Notes: generated from the letters alone by a model not told the origin. DNA of 64,000 nucleotides from Desulfacinum hydrothermale DSM 13146 (GCF_900176285.1 NZ_FWXF01000002.1:124001-188000), one strand, 5' to 3'; shown: positions 14,886-24,608, numbered from the stretch's first letter. Translations and numbers: made by a program.

Positions 14886-16613
14886 TCAAACCCCGGAAAG
14901 GTCATGAACATACGAATAGAAATCCAGCGGCCGAATGAGAGCGAAAACCCTTGCACCGGCTCCTTCGATGATCTCCCTATCCTCAGTGACGAGCAGAATC
15001 TTTCGGTCCTTGCTCCTACGAACCGCCTGCAGGATGTAAAGGTCCGCCGTGGTCCCCCGGGTTTTATCCGTATAGACGATCTCCACTTTTCCCAGCTGAT
15101 CGCTGTAGTCCCCTTCTCCGTCGAAGACCAGCACGATCTTTCGAAAATGGTTTTGCTTGGTTTGCACCGCCTCAATGAAGTCACTACGCAGATCGGCCAG
15201 ATCCGTCCCCCGGTTTTCTTCCGAAGACAACAGGCGAAGAAGAATGTTGTAGCCGTCCACATAGACCGTATAGCGGCGGCTCTCCCCGCTGGCAACGAAC
15301 TGTTCCAGGTTTTTCCAGTCTGAACGCCCGTCCTTTGGCACCGCCTCTTTCATGAACCGCCCGTAGAGCGCTTCCAGGATCTGGCGCCGCTTGTGGTTCA
15401 CCTCTTCCAAAAGGAGGTCCAGATCGGGCAAGACGCCGGTTTCTTCCAGATCCCGCAAGGCCCGTTCCAGCCGCTTCAGTGCTCCCAAGCTCCGAGGGTT
15501 CGGCTCCAGAAGCCGAAGGCGGCTCAGGAGCCCTTCCCGGTTCAGGTCGGCGGGCAACCCCTTCAAGGCCTTCTCCACACCCGGCAGGCCGAGCACCCGC
15601 TGGCGTTCTTGGAGCAAGGCCTTCTTGAGGCGACGGACCTCGGGGTGCACCATGAGGGACTGGGCAAAGATGCGTTCGATTTCCTGCAGGTGCAGTTCGA
15701 TTTTGAGGAGCTTTTGCCGGACTTCCCCAATGAGGCCGTAGCGCTCATCGGCCTGCCTTTGGCAAGCGAAGGCCCTGTCCGCCCAGACGAAGAGCTGGTC
15801 CAAGCGTCGGGAAGTCTTTTCCAGTTCCTTCCAATCCGGATCTCCGAGCGCCTGGTAGCGACTGTACCAGCGCTTTTTCTCCTCGGCGATCCCGCGCTCC
15901 AGCGCCTCCTGAAAGGACTTCTCCCATTCCTGGAGTCGGTGTTTCAAGCCGGCATTTTCACCGAGCAGCCGTTCCTTTTCAGAGATCAGAACGGCTCTTT
16001 CCTTCTTGAGCTTCTCGATTCTGGCTTCCAGTCGCTTTCGCTTCTCCACCTCCCGAGCGTGGGCCCCTTTGCGGGGCGGGCCCTTTGCGCTGCCCAGGTC
16101 GCCGACTGGCCGATCCGAGCCGGGACCTGGCCCCACGAAACCGAGGGAAGAAAAGAGGACGGCGGACTCCGGGACTTCCTCCACCGCCTTTTGGAGCACA
16201 CTTCGGATCGGGATGAACAATTCCCCCAGCCGCTCGTCCATGCCACGTGTCCAGAAGTCTTCCCGGCCCAGCAGCTCGGCCAGATCCTCCAGCGCGTCTT
16301 CCAGAAAATAGAGTGAGAGGACCAATCTTTCCGGCCCGATAAGATCCTTGAGATCCATCAGGTTGTCCCGAAGGAAGTTGCGGTCCAGCATGTCCAGCAA
16401 AGCAAGGATCTCCAGGTTGTCGTCCGCCCAGACGTCCGCCGCCGATTGGAAGAAGGCGAGATCGCCTTTGAAAGTCTCCACGAGCCGCCGCGAGGCGGGC
16501 GGGCGGGTTATCTGGGCTCCGATTTTTTCGTCCCCGGAAGGAAGCCCCCGGAAGACGGCCTGTCGCGCTTGGGGAAACCGTCGAAAGAGTTGAACCCAGC
16601 GGCTGCTTTTCAT
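14886..16613 (-). CDS. Coiled-coil protein with C-terminal NYN (YacP-like) nuclease domain
   Basis: A 575-residue protein. The last 130 residues are an NYN/PIN-like ribonuclease domain: VYVDGYNILLRL with the first acidic residue, IVLVFDGEGDYSD, VEIVYTDKTRGTTADLYI with the next acidic residue, and ILLVTEDREI. This is the layout of YacP/Rae1-type RNases. The preceding 440 residues are mostly charged helix with clear coiled coil (about 165-300), unlike short YacP proteins. The longest frame starts at a GTG at 16686-16688 that has AAGGA eight bases upstream, so the true start could be 75 nt earlier. It probably cleaves RNA, perhaps at the ribosome; targets are unknown. It is transcribed divergently from cutA. 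Confidence 0.75.
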   Translation of the reverse strand: MKSSRWVQLFRRFPQARQAVFRGLPSGDEKIGAQITRPPASRRLVETFKGDLAFFQSAADVWADDNLEILALLDMLDRNFLRDNLMDLKDLIGPERLVLSLYFLEDALEDLAELLGREDFWTRGMDERLGELFIPIRSVLQKAVEEVPESAVLFSSLGFVGPGPGSDRPVGDLGSAKGPPRKGAHAREVEKRKRLEARIEKLKKERAVLISEKERLLGENAGLKHRLQEWEKSFQEALERGIAEEKKRWYSRYQALGDPDWKELEKTSRRLDQLFVWADRAFACQRQADERYGLIGEVRQKLLKIELHLQEIERIFAQSLMVHPEVRRLKKALLQERQRVLGLPGVEKALKGLPADLNREGLLSRLRLLEPNPRSLGALKRLERALRDLEETGVLPDLDLLLEEVNHKRRQILEALYGRFMKEAVPKDGRSDWKNLEQFVASGESRRYTVYVDGYNILLRLLSSEENRGTDLADLRSDFIEAVQTKQNHFRKIVLVFDGEGDYSDQLGKVEIVYTDKTRGTTADLYILQAVRRSKDRKILLVTEDREIIEGAGARVFALIRPLDFYSYVHDLSGV

Positions 16614-16756
16614 ATCCTGAACGAGAAAAAGAAAGAAAGAGTCGGGAAGCCGCGGGTAGATGGATTTATGGAAAATGGATGGGGACACCGGTACCGTCCT
16701 TGTCGCTCGCTGATGCCATGGACCCTCAGACCCCTTTGCCCGAAAGGAGAAACGGG

Positions 16757-17086
16757 ATGGACCAGGTCTTTGTGGTGCTTGTTACGGTGGGGAGCCAGGA
16801 AGAAGGGATGCACATCGCCCGTGCCCTCGTGGAAGAAAGGCTGGCCGCCTGCGTCAACATGATCCCCACGGTGCGCTCCATCTACAGCTGGCAGGGCCAG
16901 GTGTGCGACGATCCGGAAGTATTGCTCGTCATCAAGACCCGGCAAGCCGTCTTTGCCCAGCTGGAGGCCCGGATCAAGGAGCTTCACAGCTACGAGGTGG
17001 CGGAAATCATCGCCCTTCCCGTCACCGCCGGCTCGGAGGACTACCTCCAGTGGGTCCTTGAGTGCACATCACATGGGGCGGCGTAG
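16757..17086 (+). CDS. cutA: CutA1 family trimeric protein
   Basis: A 109-residue protein with the full CutA1 pattern: VVLVTVGSQEEGMHIARALVEERLAAC quoted in parts (LVTVGSQEEG, LVEERLAACVNM), then SIYSWQGQV, LLVIKTRQ and LHSYEVAEIIALPV. CutA forms very stable trimers and has been linked to divalent-cation tolerance, although its cellular job is unsettled. The ATG at 16757 has AAAGGAGA seven bases upstream; an in-frame ATG at 16679 would add 26 residues not typical of the family. Its 3' end overlaps the 3' end of hisD by 18 nt. Confidence 0.93.
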   Translation: MDQVFVVLVTVGSQEEGMHIARALVEERLAACVNMIPTVRSIYSWQGQVCDDPEVLLVIKTRQAVFAQLEARIKELHSYEVAEIIALPVTAGSEDYLQWVLECTSHGAA

Positions 17087-18388
17087 CTTGTCCCGGCGAA
17101 TGGAGACCGACCGGGCGTGGGCGTCCAGCCTTTCCAGGCCTGCCAGGCGCACCACGGCATCGGCGTCCCGCTCGAAGGCCTCTTTGCTGTAGCTGATCAC
17201 GGATGTGCGCTTCAAGAAGGTGTCCACCCCCAAGGCCGAGGCAAACCGGGCCGTACCGGACGTGGGCAGCACGTGATTGGGCCCCGCGTAGTAGTCGCCC
17301 ACGGCTTCCGGGCTGTACGGTCCCAGAAAGACCGCCCCGGCGTGTTTCACACGGGGAAGGAGTTCCCAGGGTTTGGCCACCATTAGCTCCAGATGCTCCG
17401 GGGCCAACAGGTTGGCCACATGCACGGCTTCTTCCAGACTCACGGTCTTGATGATCGCCCCGTAGCGGGAAAGGGCCTGACGCGCCGTCTCGCGGCGCGG
17501 CAGGGTCTCCAGCTGATGTGCCAGGGCCTTCTGGAGATGTTCCACCAACGCTCCATGGTGGGTGATGCACACAGCGCTGGCAAGTGGATCATGTTCCGCC
17601 TGGCTGAGCAGGTCCGCCGCCACAAAGTCCGGATCCGCCCCTTCGTCGGCCACCACCACCACTTCGCTGGGCCCGGCCAGAGAATCGATGCCCACGCGCC
17701 CGTAGACCATTCGCTTGGCCGTGGCCACATAGATATTGCCAGGCCCCACGATCACATGCACCGGCTTGACCCGGGCCGTCCCGTAGGCCAGAGCGGCGAT
17801 GGCCCACGCGCTGCCCATTCGATGGATTCGGGTCACACCGGCCTCCCGTGCGGCCACCAGCAGGTAGGGATTGACCGACCCATCCCGCCCCGGGGGCGTG
17901 GCCATGGCGATATCCCGAACGCCGGCGATGGCCGCGGGAACGGCCGTCATGAGCACGGTGGACACCAGAGGCGTTTCCCCGCCCTTGCCCCCGGGCACGT
18001 ACACCCCGGCCGACGCCACTGGCCGGCTCATTTGGCCGAGAAAGACACCTCCGTCGGAGGGCTCGAACCAGGACCTTTGAATCTGGCGCTGGTGAAAGGC
18101 GGCAATGTTATCCCGGGCCCGGCGGATATCCCCCAGCAGCACCGGGTCCACCGCCTCGTAGGCCTTATCGATCTCCTCGGCCGGCACATCCAGAAGATCT
18201 TCCGTGAATTGGGGAGCATCGAAGCGCCGGGTAAAATCCACCAGGGCACTGTCCCCCTCTTCCCGTACCCGGGCCAAGATCTCTTGCACCTGCCGTTCCA
18301 CCTGGGGATCCGCATCCACCTGGCGACCTGTGACTTTGAGAAAGAACTCCTTGGCTTCCTGCGAAGGGTACATCACAACGGGCAGCAT
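17069..18388 (-). CDS. hisD: Histidinol dehydrogenase
   Basis: Catalyses the last two steps of histidine synthesis, histidinol to histidine, with NAD and zinc. The 439 residues have the expected length and motifs: SAGVYVPGGKGGETPLVSTVLM in parts (VPGGKGGETP), GPGNIYVATAKR, the signature GPSEVVVVADEGAD with LLSQAEHDP, LLAPEHLEL with the catalytic Glu-His, and GDYYAGPNHVLPT. The ATG at 18386-18388 follows GGAGG. It lies three bases after the rlpA stop, the last gene of the hisS-aspS-synthase-rlpA-hisD run, and is separated from other his biosynthesis genes, none of which are in the window. Confidence 0.96.
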   Translation of the reverse strand: MLPVVMYPSQEAKEFFLKVTGRQVDADPQVERQVQEILARVREEGDSALVDFTRRFDAPQFTEDLLDVPAEEIDKAYEAVDPVLLGDIRRARDNIAAFHQRQIQRSWFEPSDGGVFLGQMSRPVASAGVYVPGGKGGETPLVSTVLMTAVPAAIAGVRDIAMATPPGRDGSVNPYLLVAAREAGVTRIHRMGSAWAIAALAYGTARVKPVHVIVGPGNIYVATAKRMVYGRVGIDSLAGPSEVVVVADEGADPDFVAADLLSQAEHDPLASAVCITHHGALVEHLQKALAHQLETLPRRETARQALSRYGAIIKTVSLEEAVHVANLLAPEHLELMVAKPWELLPRVKHAGAVFLGPYSPEAVGDYYAGPNHVLPTSGTARFASALGVDTFLKRTSVISYSKEAFERDADAVVRLAGLERLDAHARSVSIRRDKLRRPM

Positions 18389-18390
18389 CT

Positions 18391-19191
18391 TCACTCCTCC
18401 ACGGCGACCACAAAGGCATCTGCAAATCCACGACGCCTCAGGTCCCCGGCCATGGCATCGGCCGCATCCAATTTCCTGTAGATCCCCACCTGCACTCGAT
18501 AGAAGGTCTCTCCGCCCAGGTTCACCTGCCGGATAAAGATATGCCTTCCCAGGGGCAAGAGCCGCCGCCGAACGTTCAAGGCGTTGGCCCGCTCGCGAAA
18601 GGATCCCACCTGGATCACGAAGTGTCCTTCCCGATAGGAACGCCGGGGCTCCAACCGCCACGACGTGACACCGGCCACCTGGACGGGTGAGGCCACTCGG
18701 ACCGCCTCCACCAGAACGGGAGCCACCCCTTCTTTTTGGAGGCCGAGACGCCGGGCGGCTTCATAGGACAGGTCGATGATCCGACCTCGTACGAAGGGAC
18801 CGCGATCGTTGATGCGCACCACCACAGACCGGCCGGTCTTGAGGTGGGTCACCTTCACATGGGTGTTCATGGGCAGGGTCTTGTGAGCCGCCGTCATGGC
18901 GTGCATGTCGTAGCGCTCCCCGTTGGCCGTCCGCCGCCCATGCCAGTCCGCACCGTACCAGCTGGCCAGGCCCTTTTCCCGGTACCCCTCGGCGTTGGGG
19001 ATGGGATAGTACCACACCCCGTTGATTTGGTAGGGCTTCTGGGTGCCGATGGGAGGCGGCGCCCCGGGGACTGGCGGAGCAGGCGGCGGGGCCTTATGAC
19101 TGCAGGCAAGGCTCAAGCAACAGAGCACAAGCACACATGCCCAGCCCATGAGACGGTTCGGCCGCTTGGGCTTGATTCCAGGCCACTTCAT
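18391..19191 (-). CDS. rlpA: RlpA-like septal lytic transglycosylase with SPOR domain
   Basis: Lipoprotein that cuts peptide-free glycan at the division site. The 266 residues start with a signal peptide and lipobox SLAC (Cys30), then a Pro-rich linker. The double-psi beta-barrel carries [38 protein letters not shown] and [10 protein letters not shown], including the catalytic Asp region. A C-terminal SPOR domain (about 188-266) targets septal denuded glycan. The ATG overlaps the end of the upstream gene by spacing of one base, with a poor ribosome binding site, so translation is probably coupled; Met15 is an alternative start. Confidence 0.9.
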   Translation of the reverse strand: MKWPGIKPKRPNRLMGWACVLVLCCLSLACSHKAPPPAPPVPGAPPPIGTQKPYQINGVWYYPIPNAEGYREKGLASWYGADWHGRRTANGERYDMHAMTAAHKTLPMNTHVKVTHLKTGRSVVVRINDRGPFVRGRIIDLSYEAARRLGLQKEGVAPVLVEAVRVASPVQVAGVTSWRLEPRRSYREGHFVIQVGSFRERANALNVRRRLLPLGRHIFIRQVNLGGETFYRVQVGIYRKLDAADAMAGDLRRRGFADAFVVAVEE

Positions 19192-19192
19192 G

Positions 19193-21040
19193 CTATTGCG
19201 CCCAGGAACTTCCGTTCTTTTCCATCTCTTCCATCTTGGCCAGGTCTTCGAAACGGATGTCGATGCCCAGGATCCCCACGATCTCTTCCAGATCGTTTCG
19301 AATGGGCGCCGACACCGTGATGCACAAGGCCCCCGTGTAGCGGGACGTGTAGAAGTCGGTCACATGGACCTTTCCGTTCTTCATGGGCTCGATGAACCAC
19401 GGCCGATCGGAAAGGTCTTCGCCCACATGGGCCTGGTCGTACTTGGCCCGATCCACGATGTGTGTGATGTTGCGCGTGATCTTGCGCCCTTCGGCATCGG
19501 TCACGTACACGTACTGGATGAAGGGGTTGAGTTCCAGCAGGGTCTGGAGCACGGGCTCCTGGATCTCCGGATCCATGCTCTTGATGGCCGCACTTTCGAC
19601 CACCTCCGCCACCAGGTGCGCCGCCAGAGACCGGGCCCTGTCCTTGAGCTTGTCGAATTCGCTCACGAAGTATTCGGGCAGATAACGCCGTGCCCAGTGT
19701 TCCAATTCCTCGTTGGAAATGGAGGTGTTGCGGCCCTTGGCGTATTCTTCCATGATCCGTTTGTGGATCTTGACGATGCCTGGATGGCGTTTGTCCAAGC
19801 GCTGTTCGCCCTTGAGGCGTAGTCGGTTGTTGACCCAGTAGGCCACGCTGGCCACGCCGGACTTGTCCGTGATGATGATGCTCACCGGACGGCGCAGCAG
19901 CAACCGGGTGTCAAAGATATTGTAGATCTCCTCGTCCTTCACGAGTCCGTCGGCATGGATACCGGCGCGTGTGGCATTGAAATCCTCGCCCACGAAGGGA
20001 TAGTTGGGCGGAATGCGGTATCCCAGTTCCCGGGCGAAGTACTCGGCCGCATCGGTGATGGCCGTGGTGTCCACGCCGTCCTTGTTTCCCTTCAGGCTGA
20101 TGTATTCCATGATGAGGCCTTCGATGGGCGCGTTGCCCGTGCGCTCCCCAAAGCCCAGCAGGGTTCCGTTGGCTCCACTGCAGCCGTAAAGCCACGCCGT
20201 GGCGGCATTCACCAGCACCTTGTGGAAGTCGTTGTGCCCATGCCATTCCAGTAGGTGGCCCGGCACGCCCGCTTCGTCGATGAAGGCCCGCACCAGCTTG
20301 GGAACACTTCTCGGCAGGGCGGCTCCCGGATAGGTGACCCCGAAACCCATGGTGTCGCAGAGGCGGATCTTGACGTCGATACCGCTTTCTTCGCGCAGCT
20401 TCATCAGCTCCAGGGCGAAAGGAATACAAAACCCGTAGATGTCCGCCCGGGTGACGTCCTCGAAGTGGCATCGGGGCCGGATCCCCTTTTCCAGAGCGGC
20501 CTTCACGATGGCGAGATACTTTTCCAGGGCCTCCTTGCGGCTGATTTTGAGTTTGAGGAAGATGTGATAGTCGGAAACGGAGGTGAGGATGCCCGTTTCC
20601 TTGAGCCCCGCGTCCACGACCAATTGCAGATCAGAGGCCACAGCCCGCACCCATCCGGTGATCTCCGGATAGGTGTACCCTTTGGACAGACAGGCGTCCA
20701 GGGCCTTGCGATCCTTGTCGGTGTAGAGGAAGAATTCCGACTGGCGGATGACCCCGTTGGGTCCGGAAAGGCGATGCAGGTAGTCGAAGATGGTCTCGAT
20801 CTGCTCGACCGTATAGGGAGGCCGCGCCTGCTGGCCGTCCCGGAAGGTGGTGTCCGTGATGAAGATATCTTCCGCCGGATCGATGGGAAGCAGCTTGTGA
20901 TCGAAGTCGATCCGCGGCACCTCCACATAGGGGAAGATGTCCCGCATGAGATTGGGCTCTTCCACATCCACCAGCCGGTGACGCCAGAAGTGGGAATGTT
21001 CGTGGTCCAACACGCCTTTTTTGGGATTCCAACGGGCCAT
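19193..21040 (-). CDS. Re-citrate-synthase-like DRE-TIM acyltransferase fused to a Cache-like sensor domain
   Basis: A 615-residue protein in two parts. Residues about 55-450 are an HMGL-like (DRE-TIM) Claisen-type acyltransferase: [10 protein letters not shown] with metal-binding Asp63, Arg67 and Gln70, [13 protein letters not shown], the metal ligands in EWHGHND (His267, His269), [13 protein letters not shown] and AGIHADG. This family holds isopropylmalate, homocitrate and Re-citrate synthases; the extended N-terminus and anaerobic context favour Re-citrate synthase (acetyl-CoA + oxaloacetate to citrate). Instead of the LeuA regulatory domain, residues about 475-600 form a PDC/Cache-type domain ([39 protein letters not shown]-like strand, GILGIDI). 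No signal peptide or membrane helix is present, so the sensor is cytoplasmic, probably for allosteric control. It lies between aspS and rlpA. Confidence 0.75.
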   Translation of the reverse strand: MARWNPKKGVLDHEHSHFWRHRLVDVEEPNLMRDIFPYVEVPRIDFDHKLLPIDPAEDIFITDTTFRDGQQARPPYTVEQIETIFDYLHRLSGPNGVIRQSEFFLYTDKDRKALDACLSKGYTYPEITGWVRAVASDLQLVVDAGLKETGILTSVSDYHIFLKLKISRKEALEKYLAIVKAALEKGIRPRCHFEDVTRADIYGFCIPFALELMKLREESGIDVKIRLCDTMGFGVTYPGAALPRSVPKLVRAFIDEAGVPGHLLEWHGHNDFHKVLVNAATAWLYGCSGANGTLLGFGERTGNAPIEGLIMEYISLKGNKDGVDTTAITDAAEYFARELGYRIPPNYPFVGEDFNATRAGIHADGLVKDEEIYNIFDTRLLLRRPVSIIITDKSGVASVAYWVNNRLRLKGEQRLDKRHPGIVKIHKRIMEEYAKGRNTSISNEELEHWARRYLPEYFVSEFDKLKDRARSLAAHLVAEVVESAAIKSMDPEIQEPVLQTLLELNPFIQYVYVTDAEGRKITRNITHIVDRAKYDQAHVGEDLSDRPWFIEPMKNGKVHVTDFYTSRYTGALCITVSAPIRNDLEEIVGILGIDIRFEDLAKMEEMEKNGSSWAQ

Positions 21041-21044
21041 GGGA

Positions 21045-22871
21045 TCACCTCCCCTCTGTTTCCACCCGGATGCATAGCTCCAGAAGCTGTTGAATGTCCG
21101 CTTCCGACGGCGCCCCGCTCATGAGGCACGTGCCCTTCTGAGTCTTGGGAAAGGCAATCACGTCCCGGATCGACGAGGCCCCGCTCATGATCATCATGAG
21201 GCGGTCAAAGCCGAAGGCAATGCCGCCGTGGGGGGGCGCCCCATATTGGAGAGCATCCAAAAGAAAGCCGAATTTTTCTTCCGCCTCCTGGGGACCGATG
21301 CCCAAAGCATTGAACATCTTGTTCTGGATGTCCCGGCGGTGGATGCGGATGCTGCCCCCGCCGATCTCCGTGCCGTTGAGCACCAGATCGTAGGCTCGAC
21401 TTCGCACCTTCTCGGGCGCCTCATCCAAAAGCGGCAGGTCTTCTTCCAGGGGCGCCGTGAAGGGATGGTGGACGGCCACATAGCGCTTTTCGTCCGGATC
21501 CCATTCCAGCAACGGGAAATGGGTCACCCAGCAGAATTGGAAGGTGTGGCTGTCCACCAGATTCATCTGGCGGGCCAGCCGGTTGCGAAGATTGCCCAGG
21601 GATTCGTGCACCACCCGTGGCTGATCCGCCACAAAAAAGAGGATATCCCCCGGGGCCGCCCCCGTGGCCTCAGCCATGGCACGGCGCACCTCTTCGGACA
21701 AGAACTTGGTGATGGGAGACTGCCACCCCTCCGGCTGCACCTTGATCCAGGCCATTCCCTTGGCCCCGAAGCCCTGCACGTATTCGATGAGCTCATCCAA
21801 GTCTTTCCTGGAAAGGCGGCTGCCACCCGGCAGGCAAATGGATTTGACCAGGCCCCCGTTTTCCAACGCCTGGCGGAAGACCCGGAAGTCGCAGTCTTTG
21901 ACGATTTCCGTCAGGTCCACCAGTTCCAGACCGAAGCGGGTGTCGGGCCGATCTGTGCCGTAGCGACTCATGGCTTCGGCATAGCTCATGCGTGGAAACG
22001 GCGTGGGCAAATCCACCCCCAGCAGTTCTCTGAAGAGTCGGACGATCCAGCCTTCGATGAGCGTGAACACGTCCTGCTCGCCGACGAAGCTCATCTCCAG
22101 GTCCAACTGGGTGAATTCCGGCTGGCGGTCCGCCCGCAGATCTTCGTCCCGAAAGCACTTGACGATCTGCATGTAGCGTTCGAAACCGGCCACCATGAGA
22201 AGCTGCTTGAAGATCTGGGGAGATTGGGGAAGGGCATAGAACTTCCCGGGATTCACGCGGCTGGGCACCAGATAGTCCCGGGCCCCCTCGGGGGTGCTTT
22301 TGGTCAGCACCGGGGTCTCCACTTCCACAAAGGCGTGTTCCGCAAAGTAATTTCGAGTGAGAAAAGCCGCCCGGTGGCGCAAGAGCAGGTTCCGTTGCAT
22401 GAGGGGCCGGCGCAGGTCCAGATACCGGTACTTGAGCCGGATGCTTTCGCTGGCCTCCGTGTCGTCTTCTATGTGGAACGGCGGCGTTTTGGCCACGTTC
22501 AGGATTCTCAGTTCGTGGACCAGAACCTCGATCTCGCCCGTCTTCAGCTTGGGATTGGTCATCCCCTCGGGTCGGCGGCGCACCGTGCCGCGTACGGCGA
22601 TCACAAACTCGCTCCGCAGCGCATGGGCCCGTTCGTGGGAAAGCGCATCGGCCTGCGGGTCGAAAACCACCTGTGTGATGCCCTCGCGATCTCTCAAATC
22701 GACGAAAATCAACCCCCCGTGATCCCGACGCCTCTGGACCCATCCCATGACAATCACGTCACGGCCCACGTGGTCGAGGCCCAGGGTGTTGCAGTCGTGG
22801 GTCTTTTTCCAGTCTCCAAGGGTGTCCAATACCACCGACGGTGTGTCCAATTGCCTTGCTTCCTCTCTCAC
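21045..22871 (-). CDS. aspS: Aspartyl-tRNA synthetase (bacterial type)
   Basis: Charges tRNA-Asp; some bacterial forms also charge tRNA-Asn. The 608 residues match the bacterial length. An OB-fold anticodon domain ([21 protein letters not shown] in parts, [10 protein letters not shown]) is followed by class II motif 2 in [19 protein letters not shown] (short piece [16 protein letters not shown]), a GAD insertion domain and motif 3 [12 protein letters not shown]. The start is a GTG at 22869-22871 with AGGAG seven bases upstream; no usable ATG lies nearby. It starts 37 nt after hisS. Whether it is non-discriminating depends on gatCAB and asnS, not in the window. Confidence 0.95.
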   Translation of the reverse strand: MREEARQLDTPSVVLDTLGDWKKTHDCNTLGLDHVGRDVIVMGWVQRRRDHGGLIFVDLRDREGITQVVFDPQADALSHERAHALRSEFVIAVRGTVRRRPEGMTNPKLKTGEIEVLVHELRILNVAKTPPFHIEDDTEASESIRLKYRYLDLRRPLMQRNLLLRHRAAFLTRNYFAEHAFVEVETPVLTKSTPEGARDYLVPSRVNPGKFYALPQSPQIFKQLLMVAGFERYMQIVKCFRDEDLRADRQPEFTQLDLEMSFVGEQDVFTLIEGWIVRLFRELLGVDLPTPFPRMSYAEAMSRYGTDRPDTRFGLELVDLTEIVKDCDFRVFRQALENGGLVKSICLPGGSRLSRKDLDELIEYVQGFGAKGMAWIKVQPEGWQSPITKFLSEEVRRAMAEATGAAPGDILFFVADQPRVVHESLGNLRNRLARQMNLVDSHTFQFCWVTHFPLLEWDPDEKRYVAVHHPFTAPLEEDLPLLDEAPEKVRSRAYDLVLNGTEIGGGSIRIHRRDIQNKMFNALGIGPQEAEEKFGFLLDALQYGAPPHGGIAFGFDRLMMIMSGASSIRDVIAFPKTQKGTCLMSGAPSEADIQQLLELCIRVETEGR

Positions 22872-22908
22872 CTGGAACTCCTATGTTTCATACGGAAAGT
22901 CGTCGCAT

Positions 22909-24180
22909 CTAGTGGTCATGCCCGCGCACGTACCGGGTAAGGGCTGCCAGCGCATCGTCGAGGGGGATCTCCACCTGTTCCTTGGTGGCCATGTTGCGAA
23001 CGGGCGCCTTCCCCCGGTCCAGTTCCTCGTCGCCCAGGATGAGCACGTGGGAGACGCCCAGTTTGTCGGCTCGCCGCATCTGGCTTTTCAGGCTACCCCC
23101 GCCGTAGGTGAACTCGGTCCGGATCCCGCTGTTGCGCAACCGCTGAACCAGGCCAAACCCTTCCCGAGCCGCCCGGTCGCCGATGACGGCCACAAAGAGT
23201 TCCGGAGCACGGCCGGCTCGGCTCTGGCCTTGTTGCAACAAGAGGATGAGGCGTTCCATGCCGATGGCAAAGCCGATGCCCGGAAGATCCGGCCCGCCCA
23301 GGTCCTTCATAAGCCCGTCATAGCGCCCTCCGCCCCCCACGGCGTTCTGGGCGCCAAGCCGGTCCGTGACCACCTCGAAAGTGGTGCGCATGTAGTAGTC
23401 CAGACCGCGAACCATGTGGGGATCCAGTTGGAAAGGGGTGCCCAAATCCCTCAAGCAGGCCTGGACCTTTTGAAAGTGGTCCCGGCAGTCCGGGCACAGG
23501 TAGTCCACGAGCTCCGGAGCACCGTCCAGGGCCTTGCGGCATCTTTCCACCTTGCAGTCGAAGACCCGAAGGGGATTCACATGCCGTCTTCGGTCGCAAT
23601 CGGGGCAGAGTTCCTCCGCGCGGTCCCCCAAAAAGGCCGTGAGAGCCTGGCGGAAGGCGGGCCGACACTCGCGGCAGCCCAGGGAATTGATGTGGAGTCC
23701 CACGCCTTGGACGCCGAGCTTTTCCAAAAAGCAGCACAACATGTACATCACTTCCGCATCCAGCATGGGATCCTGGATGCCGAAGACTTCGGCGTCGATT
23801 TGATGGAATTGGCGGTAACGGCCCTTTTGCGGCCTTTCATGGCGGAACATGGGCCCGATGCAATAGAATTTTTGCAGCAGCGGATCCGCCCGCAGGTTGT
23901 GCTGGATGTAGGCGCGCACAACGGATGCCGTGGCCTCCGGACGGAGGGTGAGCCAATGGCCCTTGCGATCGGGAAAGGAATACATCTCCTTTTCCACGAT
24001 ATCCGTGCTTTCCCCGATGCTTCGGGCGAACAGTTCCAGCTTTTCCACCAGAGGCGTGCGGATTTCCTTGTATCCGAAGGTCTCCAACACCTCCCGCGCC
24101 GTGGTCTCCACCGTCTGCCACCAGTGAACCTCGGCCGGCAAAATATCGTTCATGCCCTTGATGGCTTGGATGCGTTCCAT
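22909..24180 (-). CDS. hisS: Histidyl-tRNA synthetase
   Basis: Class II synthetase for histidine, 423 residues. It shows IQAIKGMNDILP at the start, motif 1 around FGYKEIRTPLVE, motif 2 PMFRHERPQKGRYRQFHQ, the histidine-binding HisA block RGLDYYMRTTFEV and HisB-like GGGGRYDGL, GFAIGMERL (motif 3) and a C-terminal anticodon domain. A zinc-like quartet, CRECRP with CPDCDRRRHV and CKVERC, occupies the insertion region. The ATG at 24178-24180 follows AAGGAAGAG; a longer frame reaches 24285 without a site. First gene of the minus-strand run; its leader holds a strong hairpin. Confidence 0.95.
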   Translation of the reverse strand: MERIQAIKGMNDILPAEVHWWQTVETTAREVLETFGYKEIRTPLVEKLELFARSIGESTDIVEKEMYSFPDRKGHWLTLRPEATASVVRAYIQHNLRADPLLQKFYCIGPMFRHERPQKGRYRQFHQIDAEVFGIQDPMLDAEVMYMLCCFLEKLGVQGVGLHINSLGCRECRPAFRQALTAFLGDRAEELCPDCDRRRHVNPLRVFDCKVERCRKALDGAPELVDYLCPDCRDHFQKVQACLRDLGTPFQLDPHMVRGLDYYMRTTFEVVTDRLGAQNAVGGGGRYDGLMKDLGGPDLPGIGFAIGMERLILLLQQGQSRAGRAPELFVAVIGDRAAREGFGLVQRLRNSGIRTEFTYGGGSLKSQMRRADKLGVSHVLILGDEELDRGKAPVRNMATKEQVEIPLDDALAALTRYVRGHDH

Positions 24181-24269
24181 GAACTCTTCCTTGATTCCAC
24201 CTCGTTGGAAGCCCAAAGGCCCCAAAACGTCCTGAACGGACTCGTATTTTACCTTAGCCCCGCATTGGA

Positions 24270-24290
24270 GCGGCGTGCATGGCACGCCGC
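24270..24290 (-). promoter_or_regulatory. Perfect hairpin in hisS leader
   Basis: GCGGCGTGC-ATG-GCACGCCGC: nine perfect base pairs around a three-base loop, 90 bp upstream of the hisS start. If the promoter at 24491-24519 is right, it lies in the untranslated leader. It lacks a T-run on either side, so it is more likely a pausing, stability or protein-binding element than a terminator. No T-box sequence was recognised. Confidence 0.4.
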
Positions 24291-24490
24291 ATCAGCCCCA
24301 GACGGACTCCACCGGGCAAAGCCGCAGTCAGCCTTTACCAACCCGCCGTGGGACGCACCGACCGGTCAAAGAATGGCCTCCCGGCCGGAGTGCATGTTTC
24401 GACCGAACCCGAAACCGGATCCTCCACCCAGAGGATCTCAAGCATCCGCGCGGCCGGATCCCATGGAGGAACACGAATCATAAACGCTTT

Positions 24491-24519
24491 CTAGTAGAAA
24501 AGGCCCCTTCCCTTGTCAA
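24491..24519 (-). promoter_or_regulatory. Possible sigma-70 promoter for the hisS operon
   Basis: On the minus strand a perfect TTGACA (24514-24519) is followed after 17 bp by TACTAG (24491-24496), a poor -10. A leader of about 300 nt would result. Confidence 0.35.
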
Positions 24520-24594
24520 GGAAAAGATCCCGCGCCCTTACACCGCCTGCCCGATCAAAGCACGCTCCAGACGGCAAAAAGATCCCCACATTAC

Positions 24595-24608
24595 GTCAAA
24601 GTCTTGAC
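24595..24608. promoter_or_regulatory. FleQ-box-like palindrome over the fleQ-like promoter
   Basis: GTCAAAGTCTTGAC fits GTCA-N6-TGAC and shares five bases with the -35 hexamer TTGACT of the downstream promoter. A protein bound here would block RNA polymerase, so negative autoregulation of the FleQ-like gene is the natural reading. Confidence 0.6.

Larger units (their letters stand above)
24181..24594. other. Leader and promoter region between hisS and the FleQ-like gene
   Basis: No supported gene. On the minus strand this is the hisS leader, with a perfect 9-bp hairpin at 24270-24290 and a possible promoter at 24491-24519. The right end joins the FleQ-like gene's operator and promoter. Confidence 0.5.
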
